Positions 24,341 through 32,368 are shown, counted from the first letter of the stretch. The stretch is 64,000 bases of DNA from an uncultured Campylobacter sp. (GCF_938002845.1 NZ_CALKZP010000051.1:62001-126000); one strand, 5' to 3'. The notes: a model not told the origin generated them from the sequence alone. Numbers and translations: made by a program.

Positions 24341-25702
24341 ATGAAAAAACAAGATTTAAGATCGCTCATTAAGCTTTTAAGACCCAAGGGGGCTTATTCC
24401 AAGACCGACGTAGCAGGATATGTAGAGCTAAGCCCCTCTAAGATCCGCGCCGCACTGCTTACTAAACAGCAGAATTATCTATTCCCTGCATTTTCGCTCA
24501 TAATGGATAAGGATAGCGCCGTAGGGGCTGAAATAGAAAAGCGTTTAAGCTCGGTAGAGAATAAATTTTTTACCCACGATCTAGGCGAGGATCAAAACGA
24601 AAATATCGAGCAAATCATAAAGGCTGCGGTGAGCGCTAGGATTTTCGGTCTTAGCGTTTTAGAAGTGTATGCGGACGAGGACGCAAATATAAAATTTGAC
24701 GTAGTAGATAGAATATATATTAATATCGTAGAAAACAAGCCTTATCTGCGGATAGGCTCACGCGATATTGAAGCCAAAGAGCCGTTTTTTATAGTAGTGA
24801 GGCAGGAAGATCCGGCGCTACTTAAAATTTTGTGGCTGGTGTTTGCTAAACATTTCGTGCTTAGCCATTATCTTAAATTTGTGGAATTCTTAGGCGTGCC
24901 GCCGCTTATCGGCAATAGCTCAAGCGGAGACGAAAACGTCATCACACAAATGGCTGAAGCGCTTGAGGGTATCAAAAGCGGCAGTTACGCGGTGCTAGGT
25001 CCGAACGACATTATCAAAGTGCTTGAGGGTAGAGGAAGCCAAGCCGACTTTATGGAGTTTGTGCGCTATTGCGACGCCGAGATAGCCAAAGTAATAAACG
25101 GCTCGGTGCTTAGTTCCAACGCAAACACCGCACAAAGCGGCAGCTACGCAATGAGCAAAACCCACGAGCAAAACCGCGCCGAGATAGTCGCTGCGGACGT
25201 GAAATTCGCAAGCCGCTTAGTCGAGCGAATATATGCGCGTCTTGGCAAAAGGGCAAATCTAAACATTCAAATCGAAAAGGATGTGGATCTGCTCCAGCGC
25301 GCACAGATGCTTCAAATTTTGCACGATATGGGATACCGAATGAGCCCTGAAGATATGGCAAAGGAGTTTGACCTGCCTCCGAGCGCAAAAAGCGCGCCGA
25401 AAAATACGGAAGGTAAGCCAGCCGCACAGACGGACGCAGAAAAAAATTCTGCGAATGCGACAAAACAGGGCAAATATCTTACAGAGATAGAGAGGCAAAC
25501 CGCGCAGCACGATTTTAGCGCCGCAAGCTCGCAAATTTCATCATACGTTAAAAGTGTGGTAGATAAAGCCCAAACCTACGAGCAGGCTTATGAGATACTT
25601 GCAAAAAATCCGCTAGGTTTTAAGCTTAATGCGCTGGAGGATGAGCTATTTCGGGTTATAGCGAATGCTGAAATTTTAGGCGCGGATGACGATGAATATT
25701 AG
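24341..25702 (+). CDS. Portal protein (DUF935, Mu Gp29-like)
   Basis: This 453-aa protein belongs to the DUF935 portal family. Visible hallmarks are the KFVEFLGVPPLIGN segment, AKVINGSVLSSNANTAQSGSYAMSKTHEQNR and the C-terminal EDMAKEFDLPP. It forms the dodecameric portal through which DNA is packaged. AAGGATGATGG precedes the start. It overlaps the MuF gene by 17 bp. Confidence 0.9.
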   Translation: MKKQDLRSLIKLLRPKGAYSKTDVAGYVELSPSKIRAALLTKQQNYLFPAFSLIMDKDSAVGAEIEKRLSSVENKFFTHDLGEDQNENIEQIIKAAVSARIFGLSVLEVYADEDANIKFDVVDRIYINIVENKPYLRIGSRDIEAKEPFFIVVRQEDPALLKILWLVFAKHFVLSHYLKFVEFLGVPPLIGNSSSGDENVITQMAEALEGIKSGSYAVLGPNDIIKVLEGRGSQADFMEFVRYCDAEIAKVINGSVLSSNANTAQSGSYAMSKTHEQNRAEIVAADVKFASRLVERIYARLGKRANLNIQIEKDVDLLQRAQMLQILHDMGYRMSPEDMAKEFDLPPSAKSAPKNTEGKPAAQTDAEKNSANATKQGKYLTEIERQTAQHDFSAASSQISSYVKSVVDKAQTYEQAYEILAKNPLGFKLNALEDELFRVIANAEILGADDDEY

Positions 25703-26936
25703 CTTTTTCGATCCGCCGCAGCAGGTCGTACAATATATCAAAAAGAAACGGGCGGAACTTCATTTCGATTATGACGAGATTATGCACGAGGCGCATCATC
25801 GCGTCTTTACGGTTGCCAAGATCACGAGGCTCGACCTTCTGAAAGATATTCAAGATAGCTTAGCTCTTGCCGCGCAAAAGGGGCAAGGATTTGATGAATG
25901 GAAGCGCGGTATCAAAGACACCCTAGCGCGCAAAGGCTGGCTCGGAGACGTAGTCGTAACCGATCCAAAAACGGGCGAGCAAAAGCAAATTTACGTAGGC
26001 GATCGCAGGCTACGGAATATCTATAACACTAATATGCGAGTAGCCTATGCCGCTGCGCGCTACCAAAGTCAGATGAGCTCGGATCTGCCGTATTTTCGTT
26101 ATGTCGCGGTGCTGGATGATCGCACCAGGGCGAGCCACCGCGCGCTGCACGGGCTGATCCTGCCGAAAACCCATCCGTTTTGGGATAAGGGCTATCCGCC
26201 GAACGGCTGGAACTGTCGCTGCAAGGTGCAGGCGGTAGATGACGACGATCTGCGGCGAGAGGGCTGGAGCATAGCGGAGGATATCCCGCCCACTAAAATC
26301 CATCCCGACTGGGCATATAACGTCGGCAAGACGGATAATTTAGATGAAATTTTAACGGAAAAGCTCGCGAAATTTAGCAAAAGCCGCGCGAATTCAAAGA
26401 GCCTTAAAAAGGCGGTAAAAGATGATTTAAATGACTTTTCGCATAAGCGCGATCTTTACGTCTGGCAAAAAGGGCTTAACGCGATGGTAGATGCCGTACT
26501 TGCGGGCAATATCATCAAAGATAAGACTTATCAGATCGCTCAAGTAGGTGTGTTAAAACCTAAAATCAAAGCCGCATTAAAAAACTTGGATACCCTGCCG
26601 CAAGCCGAAAGCATCGCGATCTATCAAAATGCTATCTCTCATATCACGCGCGATAGTAAGCCAAAGGCAAAAGAGCCGAATGCGGACGAGATTAAAGCGA
26701 TCGTAGGTGTGCTGGATAGGGCGAAGCATGTGTTTTATGATAGGAAAGAGAGGGTTTTATTGTATTTTTACAAAAGCTCACAAAGCGACGGGATGATAAA
26801 TTATGCGGTAATCCATTTAGATTATACGCTCAAAAAATTTAAAACGGATAACTTTATAGCGACGATTAGTAAGATGCCATCTAGAAACTACCGAAGCGTG
26901 CTGAAAGATGAAAAGAGATATATAAGGTTAAAGTAG
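25686..26936 (+). CDS. MuF minor head protein with C-terminal nuclease-toxin-like extension
   Basis: This 416-aa protein has a MuF/SPP1-gp7 head morphogenesis domain at about residues 50-185, with YVAVLDDRTRASHRALHGLI and the zinc-like segment PPNGWNCRCKVQAV. After a linker, residues 285-416 form a separate domain ending with DGMINYAVIHLDY and MPSRNYRSVLKDEKRYI. Such C-terminal fusions in MuF proteins are often PBECR-type (barnase/EndoU/RelE-like) effectors. That assignment here is inference from position and pattern. It is encoded between portal and G, as in Mu (gp30/F). Confidence 0.85.
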   Translation: MTMNISFFDPPQQVVQYIKKKRAELHFDYDEIMHEAHHRVFTVAKITRLDLLKDIQDSLALAAQKGQGFDEWKRGIKDTLARKGWLGDVVVTDPKTGEQKQIYVGDRRLRNIYNTNMRVAYAAARYQSQMSSDLPYFRYVAVLDDRTRASHRALHGLILPKTHPFWDKGYPPNGWNCRCKVQAVDDDDLRREGWSIAEDIPPTKIHPDWAYNVGKTDNLDEILTEKLAKFSKSRANSKSLKKAVKDDLNDFSHKRDLYVWQKGLNAMVDAVLAGNIIKDKTYQIAQVGVLKPKIKAALKNLDTLPQAESIAIYQNAISHITRDSKPKAKEPNADEIKAIVGVLDRAKHVFYDRKERVLLYFYKSSQSDGMINYAVIHLDYTLKKFKTDNFIATISKMPSRNYRSVLKDEKRYIRLK

Positions 26937-27018
26937 CAAGGCCGGGCATCGAACCCAAGTCATTTATAGTCGCTTTCGCGAGTATCCCTCTGCCAAATCT
27001 GAGGGCATCTCTTGCTAC
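26933..27018 (-). ncRNA. tRNA-like RNA without an anticodon loop
   Basis: On the minus strand an 86-nt element folds as follows. An 8-bp acceptor-like stem GTAGCAAG/CTTGCTAC extends to 13 bp with flanking bases. A D-arm has stem CCCTC/GAGGG and a loop carrying A, GG and A at D-loop positions. A 4-bp stem is capped by a GAAA tetraloop in place of the anticodon arm. A T-arm has stem TTGGG/CCCGG and loop TTCGATG. The TTCRA T-loop with closing G-C pair and the D-loop GG are specific tRNA signatures. It is antisense to the head operon, and its stem contains the MuF stop codon. It may be a tRNA mimic (compare bacterial YrlA RNAs), a degenerate tRNA or a processing signal. Confidence 0.5.
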
Positions 27019-27050
27019 TTTAAAAACGATTATACCACCGAGGCGGAAAA

Positions 27051-27602
27051 ATGTCAATAAAAATCACAGGTATGGATGAGATAGAGGCCAAGCTTACGGC
27101 GCTGCAGAATAGCCTAAGCGGAGCGCAGATGAAAAGCAAGCTAGCAAGTATCGGCGAAAAGGTAAGGTTACGAATAGAGCTAAGCTTCGAGCGAGAGCGT
27201 AGCCCATTCGGACAGGCGTGGGCACCTCTTAGCGCAAATACCGCCATAGCGTATATGAGAAAAAGCGGCACGCGAGGAGGCGCAAGGGCGCGTAACCGCG
27301 TATTTTTAGCAAAATTCGGCGCCGGTGGCAGCAAGAAAATTTTGCGTCTAAGCGGAAATTTAGCGGATCGATGGAATGTCGAGGCAAGCGAAACCAGCGT
27401 AACGATAAGCAATAATAGCTCGCGCGATGGATTTCCTTATGGGCTAACGCATCAATTCGGCTCACATAACGGCTGGGGCCGAGGCATCTATATCCCTGCT
27501 CGTCCGTTTCTGCCGATAGATAAAAGCGGAGCGCTGCTGCCCTCGTTGCAAAATGATATAGAAAGCTATCTAATCCGTGAAATAGAAAAGGCGGTAAAGT
27601 AA
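27051..27602 (+). CDS. Virion morphogenesis protein (Mu gpG-like)
   Basis: This 183-aa protein belongs to the phage virion-morphogenesis/tail-completion family. It has the N-terminus KITGMDEIEAKLTALQNSL, the motif RSPFGQAWAPLSANT, and a C-terminal YGLTHQFGSHNGWGRGIYIPARPFLPI (quoted in part). It links head and tail assembly and ends the rightward structural operon. Confidence 0.87.
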   Translation: MSIKITGMDEIEAKLTALQNSLSGAQMKSKLASIGEKVRLRIELSFERERSPFGQAWAPLSANTAIAYMRKSGTRGGARARNRVFLAKFGAGGSKKILRLSGNLADRWNVEASETSVTISNNSSRDGFPYGLTHQFGSHNGWGRGIYIPARPFLPIDKSGALLPSLQNDIESYLIREIEKAVK

Positions 27603-27656
27603 AGAGGGGGCGTTATAAAAATTACAATACAAGCTAATATTAGAGGTGCTATCAAA

Positions 27657-28454
27657 TTAAAATATCATAAGGTTATTTGTTTGCGCATATTTTATTAAAA
27701 AATCAAGTTTGTCTTTTGGTAAAATGTTCTCTAATATATATTTTGGAACATTAAAATCGAAGTCTCTGTGTAATGTCGGCTTTATGTCGCGTTGCAATTC
27801 TTCATAGTCGTCAGTTATACCTAAAAAATCATCTGATAATGCCCTTACTTGCGAATCATCCATCCAAAAATTCGGTGGATAGTATATGCTAAAAAACTCA
27901 TCGTTTGCTTTTAAAAATTTCTTATGAAGCTTGTGATTTTTATTTTCCGTATTAGGCACCTTAAAAGTCCAAAATTTACTGTTATTGCAATAAATTTGGG
28001 TGAAGTATAAGGCTACGTTATATGCCAATCTACTATAATGCCACGTCGCCTCATATAAAGTATATGAATTATAGCCGAACCTCTTAATATAAGCTCGCTT
28101 TTCTTTATTGAGCGCAGAATATCGAATATCGCTCAATAAATAATTTTTAAGAACTAATTCAATCGTTTCAATATCTAAAAGCTTAATCGTAAATTTTGTA
28201 AGTTTTTCAAATTTATCAAGCTTTTTAAAATCATCGTATAGGCACGGTTGCAAACTCTCTAGATAAAGATGTTCCATCTCACTAATAATATTGATTTTGT
28301 CAAATTGCTTTATTGGAGTAGTTATATTTATGCCTATTTTAGTGGTATTTCTTATCGAGGGCGAGCCATCTTTGCTTTTTTTGATAATCGTCCTAGCTAT
28401 AAAGAATATAATGATAAGCCAAACTATCATCGCTAAAACGTTTTGATTTACCAT
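27657..28454 (-). CDS. AT-rich membrane-anchored hypothetical protein (moron candidate)
   Basis: This 265-aa protein has one N-terminal membrane helix (MIVWLIIIFFIARTII) followed by a large soluble, aromatic-rich domain of unknown type. Base composition is visibly more AT-rich than the surrounding phage genes, and isoleucine, asparagine and lysine codons dominate. It lies between the head operon and the early operon, where accessory cargo is common. I recognise no family; superinfection exclusion or defence is only a possibility. Confidence 0.7.
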   Translation of the reverse strand: MVNQNVLAMIVWLIIIFFIARTIIKKSKDGSPSIRNTTKIGINITTPIKQFDKINIISEMEHLYLESLQPCLYDDFKKLDKFEKLTKFTIKLLDIETIELVLKNYLLSDIRYSALNKEKRAYIKRFGYNSYTLYEATWHYSRLAYNVALYFTQIYCNNSKFWTFKVPNTENKNHKLHKKFLKANDEFFSIYYPPNFWMDDSQVRALSDDFLGITDDYEELQRDIKPTLHRDFDFNVPKYILENILPKDKLDFLIKYAQTNNLMIF

Positions 28455-28505
28455 ATTTATGCCCCATTGTTTTCATAAATTATAGCAAACTTTTTAGATA
28501 TTTGG

Positions 28506-28697
28506 TTATTCGGGGCGGTCTAATTTTTCTTTCAGAGCTTCTTTGGCGTATCGATTCAGCTCTTCGTCGGTCTTGAGAATTTCTATTGTGCAAAAGCTGG
28601 TGCCGCATTTCGGACATTTGCGCCAACGCTGCACCGTAGTGCTTTTGATCGTGGCTATGACGCAGGTTTTTTCGTAGGCACACTTCGGGCAGATCAT
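28506..28697 (-). CDS. Com/Ogr-like zinc-ribbon protein
   Basis: This 63-aa protein has two zinc knuckles, CPKCAYEKTC and CPKCGTSFC, separated by VQRWRK. It resembles the small zinc-finger regulators of phages (Com of Mu, Ogr/Delta of P2-like phages). It overlaps the GemA-like gene by 4 bp at the end of the early operon. It may control late genes or translation of the methyltransferase; the target is unknown. Confidence 0.65.
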   Translation of the reverse strand: MICPKCAYEKTCVIATIKSTTVQRWRKCPKCGTSFCTIEILKTDEELNRYAKEALKEKLDRPE

Positions 28698-29212
28698 ACT
28701 TGCCCTTTGCTGGCGCGGAATTGCGCGATCTTGCTTAGTCCGGTGATTAGCTTGCTTGCATTTGCCGCGCTGAGTTTGGCGAGCTGCTCCTTCCTGCCAA
28801 GCAAAATTTTACATTGTCGCATCGTAAAGCCCAAAAGTCCCCGCTCGTCCATACCAAGGTGGGCGGCAAGCGCGCTTATGCGAGCAAACTGCGACGGGCT
28901 TATTTTTTTGGCGGCGGGCTTCGCGTCTTTGTCGCTTCGCTTCGTTGTGCGCATCCTATTCGCGCTCGCGTTATAGATCAAATTTCTCCCCAATATGTCG
29001 GGCTTGAAGTCCGTTCCGTCCTCTGCGCGGCCGCATAAAATATCAAGCGCGCGCTCAAGCTCGCTTATGCTTAGCTCCTTGCAGCTATAGACGCCGAAGC
29101 GGAAGCCAAGCCAATCCTCCCACGCATCCGCCGCCTTTATTTGCTTGTATAGTGAGGCGGTGTGAATGCGGGTTAGAAGCTGCTTACGGTAGATCTCTTG
29201 GGATTTGGTCAT
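28694..29212 (-). CDS. gemA: GemA/Gp16-family regulatory protein
   Basis: This 172-aa protein is of the Mu Gp16/GemA (DUF1018) family: an N-terminal RKQLLTRIHTASLYK segment, WEDWLGFRFGVYSCKELSISEL, and a C-terminal helical part. GemA of Mu alters host gene expression and DNA topology. It lies late in the early operon, as in Mu. Confidence 0.8.
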   Translation of the reverse strand: MTKSQEIYRKQLLTRIHTASLYKQIKAADAWEDWLGFRFGVYSCKELSISELERALDILCGRAEDGTDFKPDILGRNLIYNASANRMRTTKRSDKDAKPAAKKISPSQFARISALAAHLGMDERGLLGFTMRQCKILLGRKEQLAKLSAANASKLITGLSKIAQFRASKGQV

Positions 29213-29222
29213 CGCTTGTCCT

Positions 29223-29309
29223 TTAGCTTTTTAGCAACACAAGCGCTACGATCGCCGTGAAGCTAAGCGCGATAAATATCGTGCTTGTGAATATTAAAAA
29301 GAGCTGCAT
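29223..29309 (-). CDS. Tiny membrane peptide, 28 aa
   Basis: The ATG overlaps the preceding stop (TAATG). The peptide is one hydrophobic helix (LFLIFTSTIFIALSFTAIV). Its function is unknown. Confidence 0.5.
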   Translation of the reverse strand: MQLFLIFTSTIFIALSFTAIVALVLLKS

Positions 29310-29728
29310 TATTTAATCTCCAAATTTGGGTTCTCGTAGATGTTGCCGACGATCTCAAACTCTTCTGGAGCTTCTTTGAATTCTTTTGTAATTGGATACT
29401 CCGGGTTTATCCTGCTCAGATCGTGCATATAGAATCCACAATCAAAGCAAATTTTATAGATACGCAATCCCCATTTAATAAAAAAGCCCGTATAAATTTC
29501 TTTGCCGTTTTTGTCATTTACGCCTGTATATTGCATTAGCTCGATTTTGCGGAAAGAAACCTCGAAGCAGGTTTGCTCTTTTTCGCTCCATAGCGTAGCT
29601 GTTTCATTTGCAAAATTTAGTTCCATCACCTCGTATATCCCTTTTGGATATTTCTCATATCCTAACGTTATTCCATTCGGCAATCTTTGATTGGAACGCA
29701 AAAACGCCCTAAATTTAAGATCTCTCAT
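29309..29728 (-). CDS. YopX-like phage protein, 139 aa
   Basis: It opens with MRDLKFRAFLRSNQRL and contains LMQYTGVNDKNGKEIYTGFFIKW and a C-terminal FEIVGNIYENPNL. This is the pattern of the YopX domain found in many prophages. The role is not known. It is in the early operon and translationally coupled to the 28-aa peptide downstream. Confidence 0.8.
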   Translation of the reverse strand: MRDLKFRAFLRSNQRLPNGITLGYEKYPKGIYEVMELNFANETATLWSEKEQTCFEVSFRKIELMQYTGVNDKNGKEIYTGFFIKWGLRIYKICFDCGFYMHDLSRINPEYPITKEFKEAPEEFEIVGNIYENPNLEIK

Positions 29729-29746
29729 TGTTTACCCTTTCAAATT

Positions 29747-29845
29747 TTACAAAAGCAATATCCCAATAGCTATTGTTATCAAGCTACCAAACAGCACAGC
29801 AGCACACATAAGGGCTACTAAAATATGTTTGAGATCTATATTCAT
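29747..29845 (-). CDS. Tiny membrane peptide, 32 aa
   Basis: It starts with AAAGGAG upstream and overlaps the preceding stop (TAATG). The translation is nearly all one transmembrane helix (HILVALMCAAVLFGSLITI). No family is recognised. Confidence 0.5.
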   Translation of the reverse strand: MNIDLKHILVALMCAAVLFGSLITIAIGILLL

Positions 29846-29952
29846 TAATGTGTCTCCTTTCGGTTGTTCCCTGTCTTTGCTTCGCCACCCATTTTTAAAA
29901 AAGAATACGCCATAACGAAAATAGCGGCGTCTTTTATTTCGTTGGTAGTCAT
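29845..29952 (-). CDS. Small early protein, 35 aa
   Basis: The ORF MTTNEIKDAAIFVMAYSFLK... ends in NRKETH and overlaps the next start by TAATG. AAGGATGAATAA precedes the ATG. Chained overlaps with its neighbour support coding. Confidence 0.45.
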   Translation of the reverse strand: MTTNEIKDAAIFVMAYSFLKMGGEAKTGNNRKETH

Positions 29953-29973
29953 TTATTCATCCTTAAATTTAAA

Positions 29974-30017
29974 CCTTTTAAAATACGCTTAACACCGAAT
30001 TAAACGTATTTTAAAGG
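29974..30017. terminator. Hairpin within the early operon
   Basis: Arms CCTTTTAAAATACG (29974-29987) and CGTATTTTAAAGG (30005-30017) pair over 13 bp. They are followed by another palindrome, AAAGGGCTTAAAGCCCTTT. This is a possible attenuator or transcript-processing site. Confidence 0.5.
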
Positions 30018-30019
30018 GC

Positions 30020-30163
30020 TTAAAGCCCTTTAATGAAGTCTCTTAACTTGATTCTTCTTACGTATCTAGGCAAAAGCCTATTTTTATTATCTCTTGAGCC
30101 TTTAAATTTGCTCCAGTATATTTGAAACATGCTCTCTTTTGAAGTTAGCGAGTCGTTTTTCAT
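30020..30163 (-). CDS. Small basic early protein, 47 aa
   Basis: The translation (MKNDSLTSKESMFQIYWSKF... RRIKLRDFIKGL) is strongly basic. It lies directly downstream of gam with GGATAGTGG before the ATG. It could bind nucleic acid; the family is unknown. Confidence 0.5.
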   Translation of the reverse strand: MKNDSLTSKESMFQIYWSKFKGSRDNKNRLLPRYVRRIKLRDFIKGL

Positions 30164-30175
30164 CCACTATCCTTT

Positions 30176-30664
30176 TTAGACATTTGCGCTTTGCAAATTC
30201 TCTATCTTGGTCTCGATGCGAAAGTTATCCTTTACCGTGCGCTTTAGACCGAGTTTAACGAGGCTTGCGTCATCAAGCTCGCAGATCGCGTCTTTGTTTA
30301 TAGTCTCCTCGTAGGATATGCAATCATCAAGCTTATAGCTCTTTAGCGCTTTGATGAGCTTTTCGACCTTTTCTTTGATACGCGGCAAGCTTACGCTCTT
30401 GCTTAGTTTGTATCCGATCTTGCCGAAGGTGAAATCCTTGCTGCGCTTTTCGGCAAACTCTGCCTTATTGCTCTCGCAAAATGCCGTGATTTGGGCTTCG
30501 ATATATTTCTTTTCGCTATCAAGCTTCTCGACCCGGGCTTTTTGTGCGTCCTTGATCTCGTTGCACTTTAGCGTTATCTCTCCGTTTATATCGGTCAAAG
30601 CTACCTCAAGCTCACATACTCGCTTTAGCGCGTTATCGACATCTGCAAAACTATTTATCTGCAT
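30176..30664 (-). CDS. gam: Host-nuclease inhibitor Gam
   Basis: This 162-aa protein has the Mu Gam pattern: an N-terminal long coiled coil, then FTFGKIGYKLSKSVSLPR and a C-terminal VKDNFRIETKIENL. Gam is Ku-like, binds DNA ends and protects replicating or incoming phage DNA from RecBCD/AddAB-type exonucleases. It overlaps the upstream 130-aa gene by 14 bp. Confidence 0.88.
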   Translation of the reverse strand: MQINSFADVDNALKRVCELEVALTDINGEITLKCNEIKDAQKARVEKLDSEKKYIEAQITAFCESNKAEFAEKRSKDFTFGKIGYKLSKSVSLPRIKEKVEKLIKALKSYKLDDCISYEETINKDAICELDDASLVKLGLKRTVKDNFRIETKIENLQSANV

Positions 30665-31043
30665 CTTTTTCTCCTTTTAAATTTTTGATTTTTTCTAGTA
30701 TGGCTTTATAGGCGTGCATCGAACCGCTCATTTGCATTTGAATGAGCGCTAGCGGAGCATTCGAAAAGACATCCGCGGGCTCGTAATGATATCGCTCGTC
30801 CGCCTTGATTTCCGCTATCTCGCCTTTCACGAATTTTTCAAGTTCACTAATCGTCTCTTCTTCCTCTGCTTTGAGACTATTTAGGATTTTACCAGCCGTC
30901 TCTATAGTGGCATCTGCCGCCGCCTGTGCTACTGCAAGCATAGGATCATCATCGTATGGTGGCTCTACTCTAGCGCTAGCGTAGCCGTGGCTGAGTTCTG
31001 CTTCATTTACCATGCGGCATATGAGCTTTTTTGTTGCTTCCAT
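30651..31043 (-). CDS. Early phage protein, 130 aa, unknown
   Basis: This acidic helical protein has an alanine-rich centre (AVAQAAADATIETAGKILNSL). It is translated just before gam with overlap. The family is not recognised. Confidence 0.6.
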   Translation of the reverse strand: MEATKKLICRMVNEAELSHGYASARVEPPYDDDPMLAVAQAAADATIETAGKILNSLKAEEEETISELEKFVKGEIAEIKADERYHYEPADVFSNAPLALIQMQMSGSMHAYKAILEKIKNLKGEKDADK

Positions 31044-31155
31044 ATATTTTCCTTTCTAAAATTTTAAGTTTTTTGGCTAGGCTGTATTTTATGACGTAGC
31101 CGTATCGTAAGCAGATCGGAAGGCTTGATTTCCCTTTTCTTACGATCCGCACCAT
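31003..31155 (-). CDS. Small basic early protein, 50 aa
   Basis: GAGGAGAGC precedes the ATG. The translation opens MVRIVRKGKSSLPICLRYGY and is very basic. It overlaps the next gene start by 41 bp in another frame and begins 7 bp after the previous stop. Plausible but not certain. Confidence 0.4.
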   Translation of the reverse strand: MVRIVRKGKSSLPICLRYGYVIKYSLAKKLKILERKIYGSNKKAHMPHGK

Positions 31156-31162
31156 GCTCTCC

Positions 31163-31516
31163 TCACTCGTCAAAAAGACTAAATTTCAGCTCCCTCACGC
31201 CGAGCTGCCTTGCAAGCTCTCGCTCGTATGCCATGCCCTTGCTATTTTCGCTGCCTTCGCAGGCAAAAAAGTAGTAGTAGCTGCATACCGAGAGGAGCTC
31301 CTCGCAATTTTTCATTATTTGCTCGCGCTCCAGCTCGCTATACACCCCCATCCATGCAAGCACGGGCGATATAGGCTCGTAGCCGTTGGCGCGCACGATG
31401 GCGCAGGCCTGCTCGGCAAGCTTGCGGGCATAGTAGTCGCGATCTCGCTCATGCTTGCACGGGATACTTGCATACGGCGAGCTTACAAATACCAGCCTTA
31501 CCGTTCGTTTGTCCAT
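31163..31516 (-). CDS. DUF4406/nucleoside deoxyribosyltransferase-like protein
   Basis: This 117-aa protein opens VRLVFVSSPYAS and contains YARKLAEQACAIVRANGYEPISPVLAW (quoted in part) and EGSENSKGMAYERELAR. The SSPYA, GYEPISP and SKGM segments match the nucleoside 2-deoxyribosyltransferase-like fold used by many phage DUF4406 proteins. A role in nucleotide metabolism or base modification is possible. Confidence 0.7.
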   Translation of the reverse strand: MDKRTVRLVFVSSPYASIPCKHERDRDYYARKLAEQACAIVRANGYEPISPVLAWMGVYSELEREQIMKNCEELLSVCSYYYFFACEGSENSKGMAYERELARQLGVRELKFSLFDE

Positions 31517-31578
31517 ATTTTTCTCTCCTTCCTTTTAAATTTAACTTTATCGAGCCCTTGAAAAAGGGCTCTGTAAAA

Positions 31579-32349
31579 TCAATTTACGCTAGCTTTAAAA
31601 GCTTTCACCCCCTCGCAGCGCTCGCTGATCTTTGATACTATCTTATTTAGCACCTCTCGCTTTGAGGCCTCGGCCGTATAGCACACCAGCTTGAGTCCGA
31701 ATTTCTCCTCATCGATGCTTACAAAAAGCTCGCATTTAAATTCGCCTCTGATCTCCGTATCGGCCTCGTAAACCGGTAATGTAAAAGTGATCGTCTTCGG
31801 GATCTGGATGGTCTCTTTCGCACCCGATTTGATCTCTACGTCCAGGCTGATTTTTGAACTCGTATTTTTCTGCACGCTGTCAAATTTCTTGACCGCTTGC
31901 AGGCTCTCTGCTAGCTCGATTACATCCATATTGTCGTTTGGCTTGCCGTCTATGTCTGAAATAAACATAAACAAGCTCTTTAACAAAAATACAAACTCGC
32001 GCTGACCTAGGGTTTCGCCTACGTTTTTGTTAAATGTGTAGAAAAACGGCGTAACGCCTAAGCCCAGATTTATGCGCTTTTCACAAAACTCAGCCTTATC
32101 TTTAGAATTAAAATCGACGATGCACTTTATGCTTTTATCGTCGAAAAATAGCTTTGAGCTAGGCTCTTTATATTCATTGACTAGATCAACGAAGCTATCT
32201 ACATCTAAAGCATTTATGGTGTAGCTATTTCTTAACGGCTCTTTGAGTAGCTTCTGGTCAATATCGTAGCTTTTGTGAACTATTATCGCTCTTTTAGCCT
32301 CGTCCACCGAAACGCTCGGCACCACATATTTGTTTTCTTCCTCTTGCAT
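31579..32349 (-). CDS. DUF2303-family phage protein
   Basis: This 256-aa protein fits DUF2303 (YfdQ-like): LNEPLRNSYTINALDVDSFVDLVN-type N-terminal region, an FNSKDKAEFCEKRINLGL middle and a C-terminal beta-rich part. The function is unknown; it is common in early regions of prophages. Confidence 0.7.
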   Translation of the reverse strand: MQEEENKYVVPSVSVDEAKRAIIVHKSYDIDQKLLKEPLRNSYTINALDVDSFVDLVNEYKEPSSKLFFDDKSIKCIVDFNSKDKAEFCEKRINLGLGVTPFFYTFNKNVGETLGQREFVFLLKSLFMFISDIDGKPNDNMDVIELAESLQAVKKFDSVQKNTSSKISLDVEIKSGAKETIQIPKTITFTLPVYEADTEIRGEFKCELFVSIDEEKFGLKLVCYTAEASKREVLNKIVSKISERCEGVKAFKASVN

Positions 32350-32368
32350 TTTCTATCCTTTTTAAAAT

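Noticed and set aside
26933..27018. A functional tRNA, including tRNA-Sec because of the 8-bp acceptor
   Set aside because: There is no 7-nt anticodon loop, the hairpin in that place is a GAAA tetraloop, and the joint between stem and D-arm is too long.
28506..28697. NrdR-type repressor
   Set aside because: Only the zinc ribbon is present; there is no ATP-cone domain, and it lies in a phage early operon.
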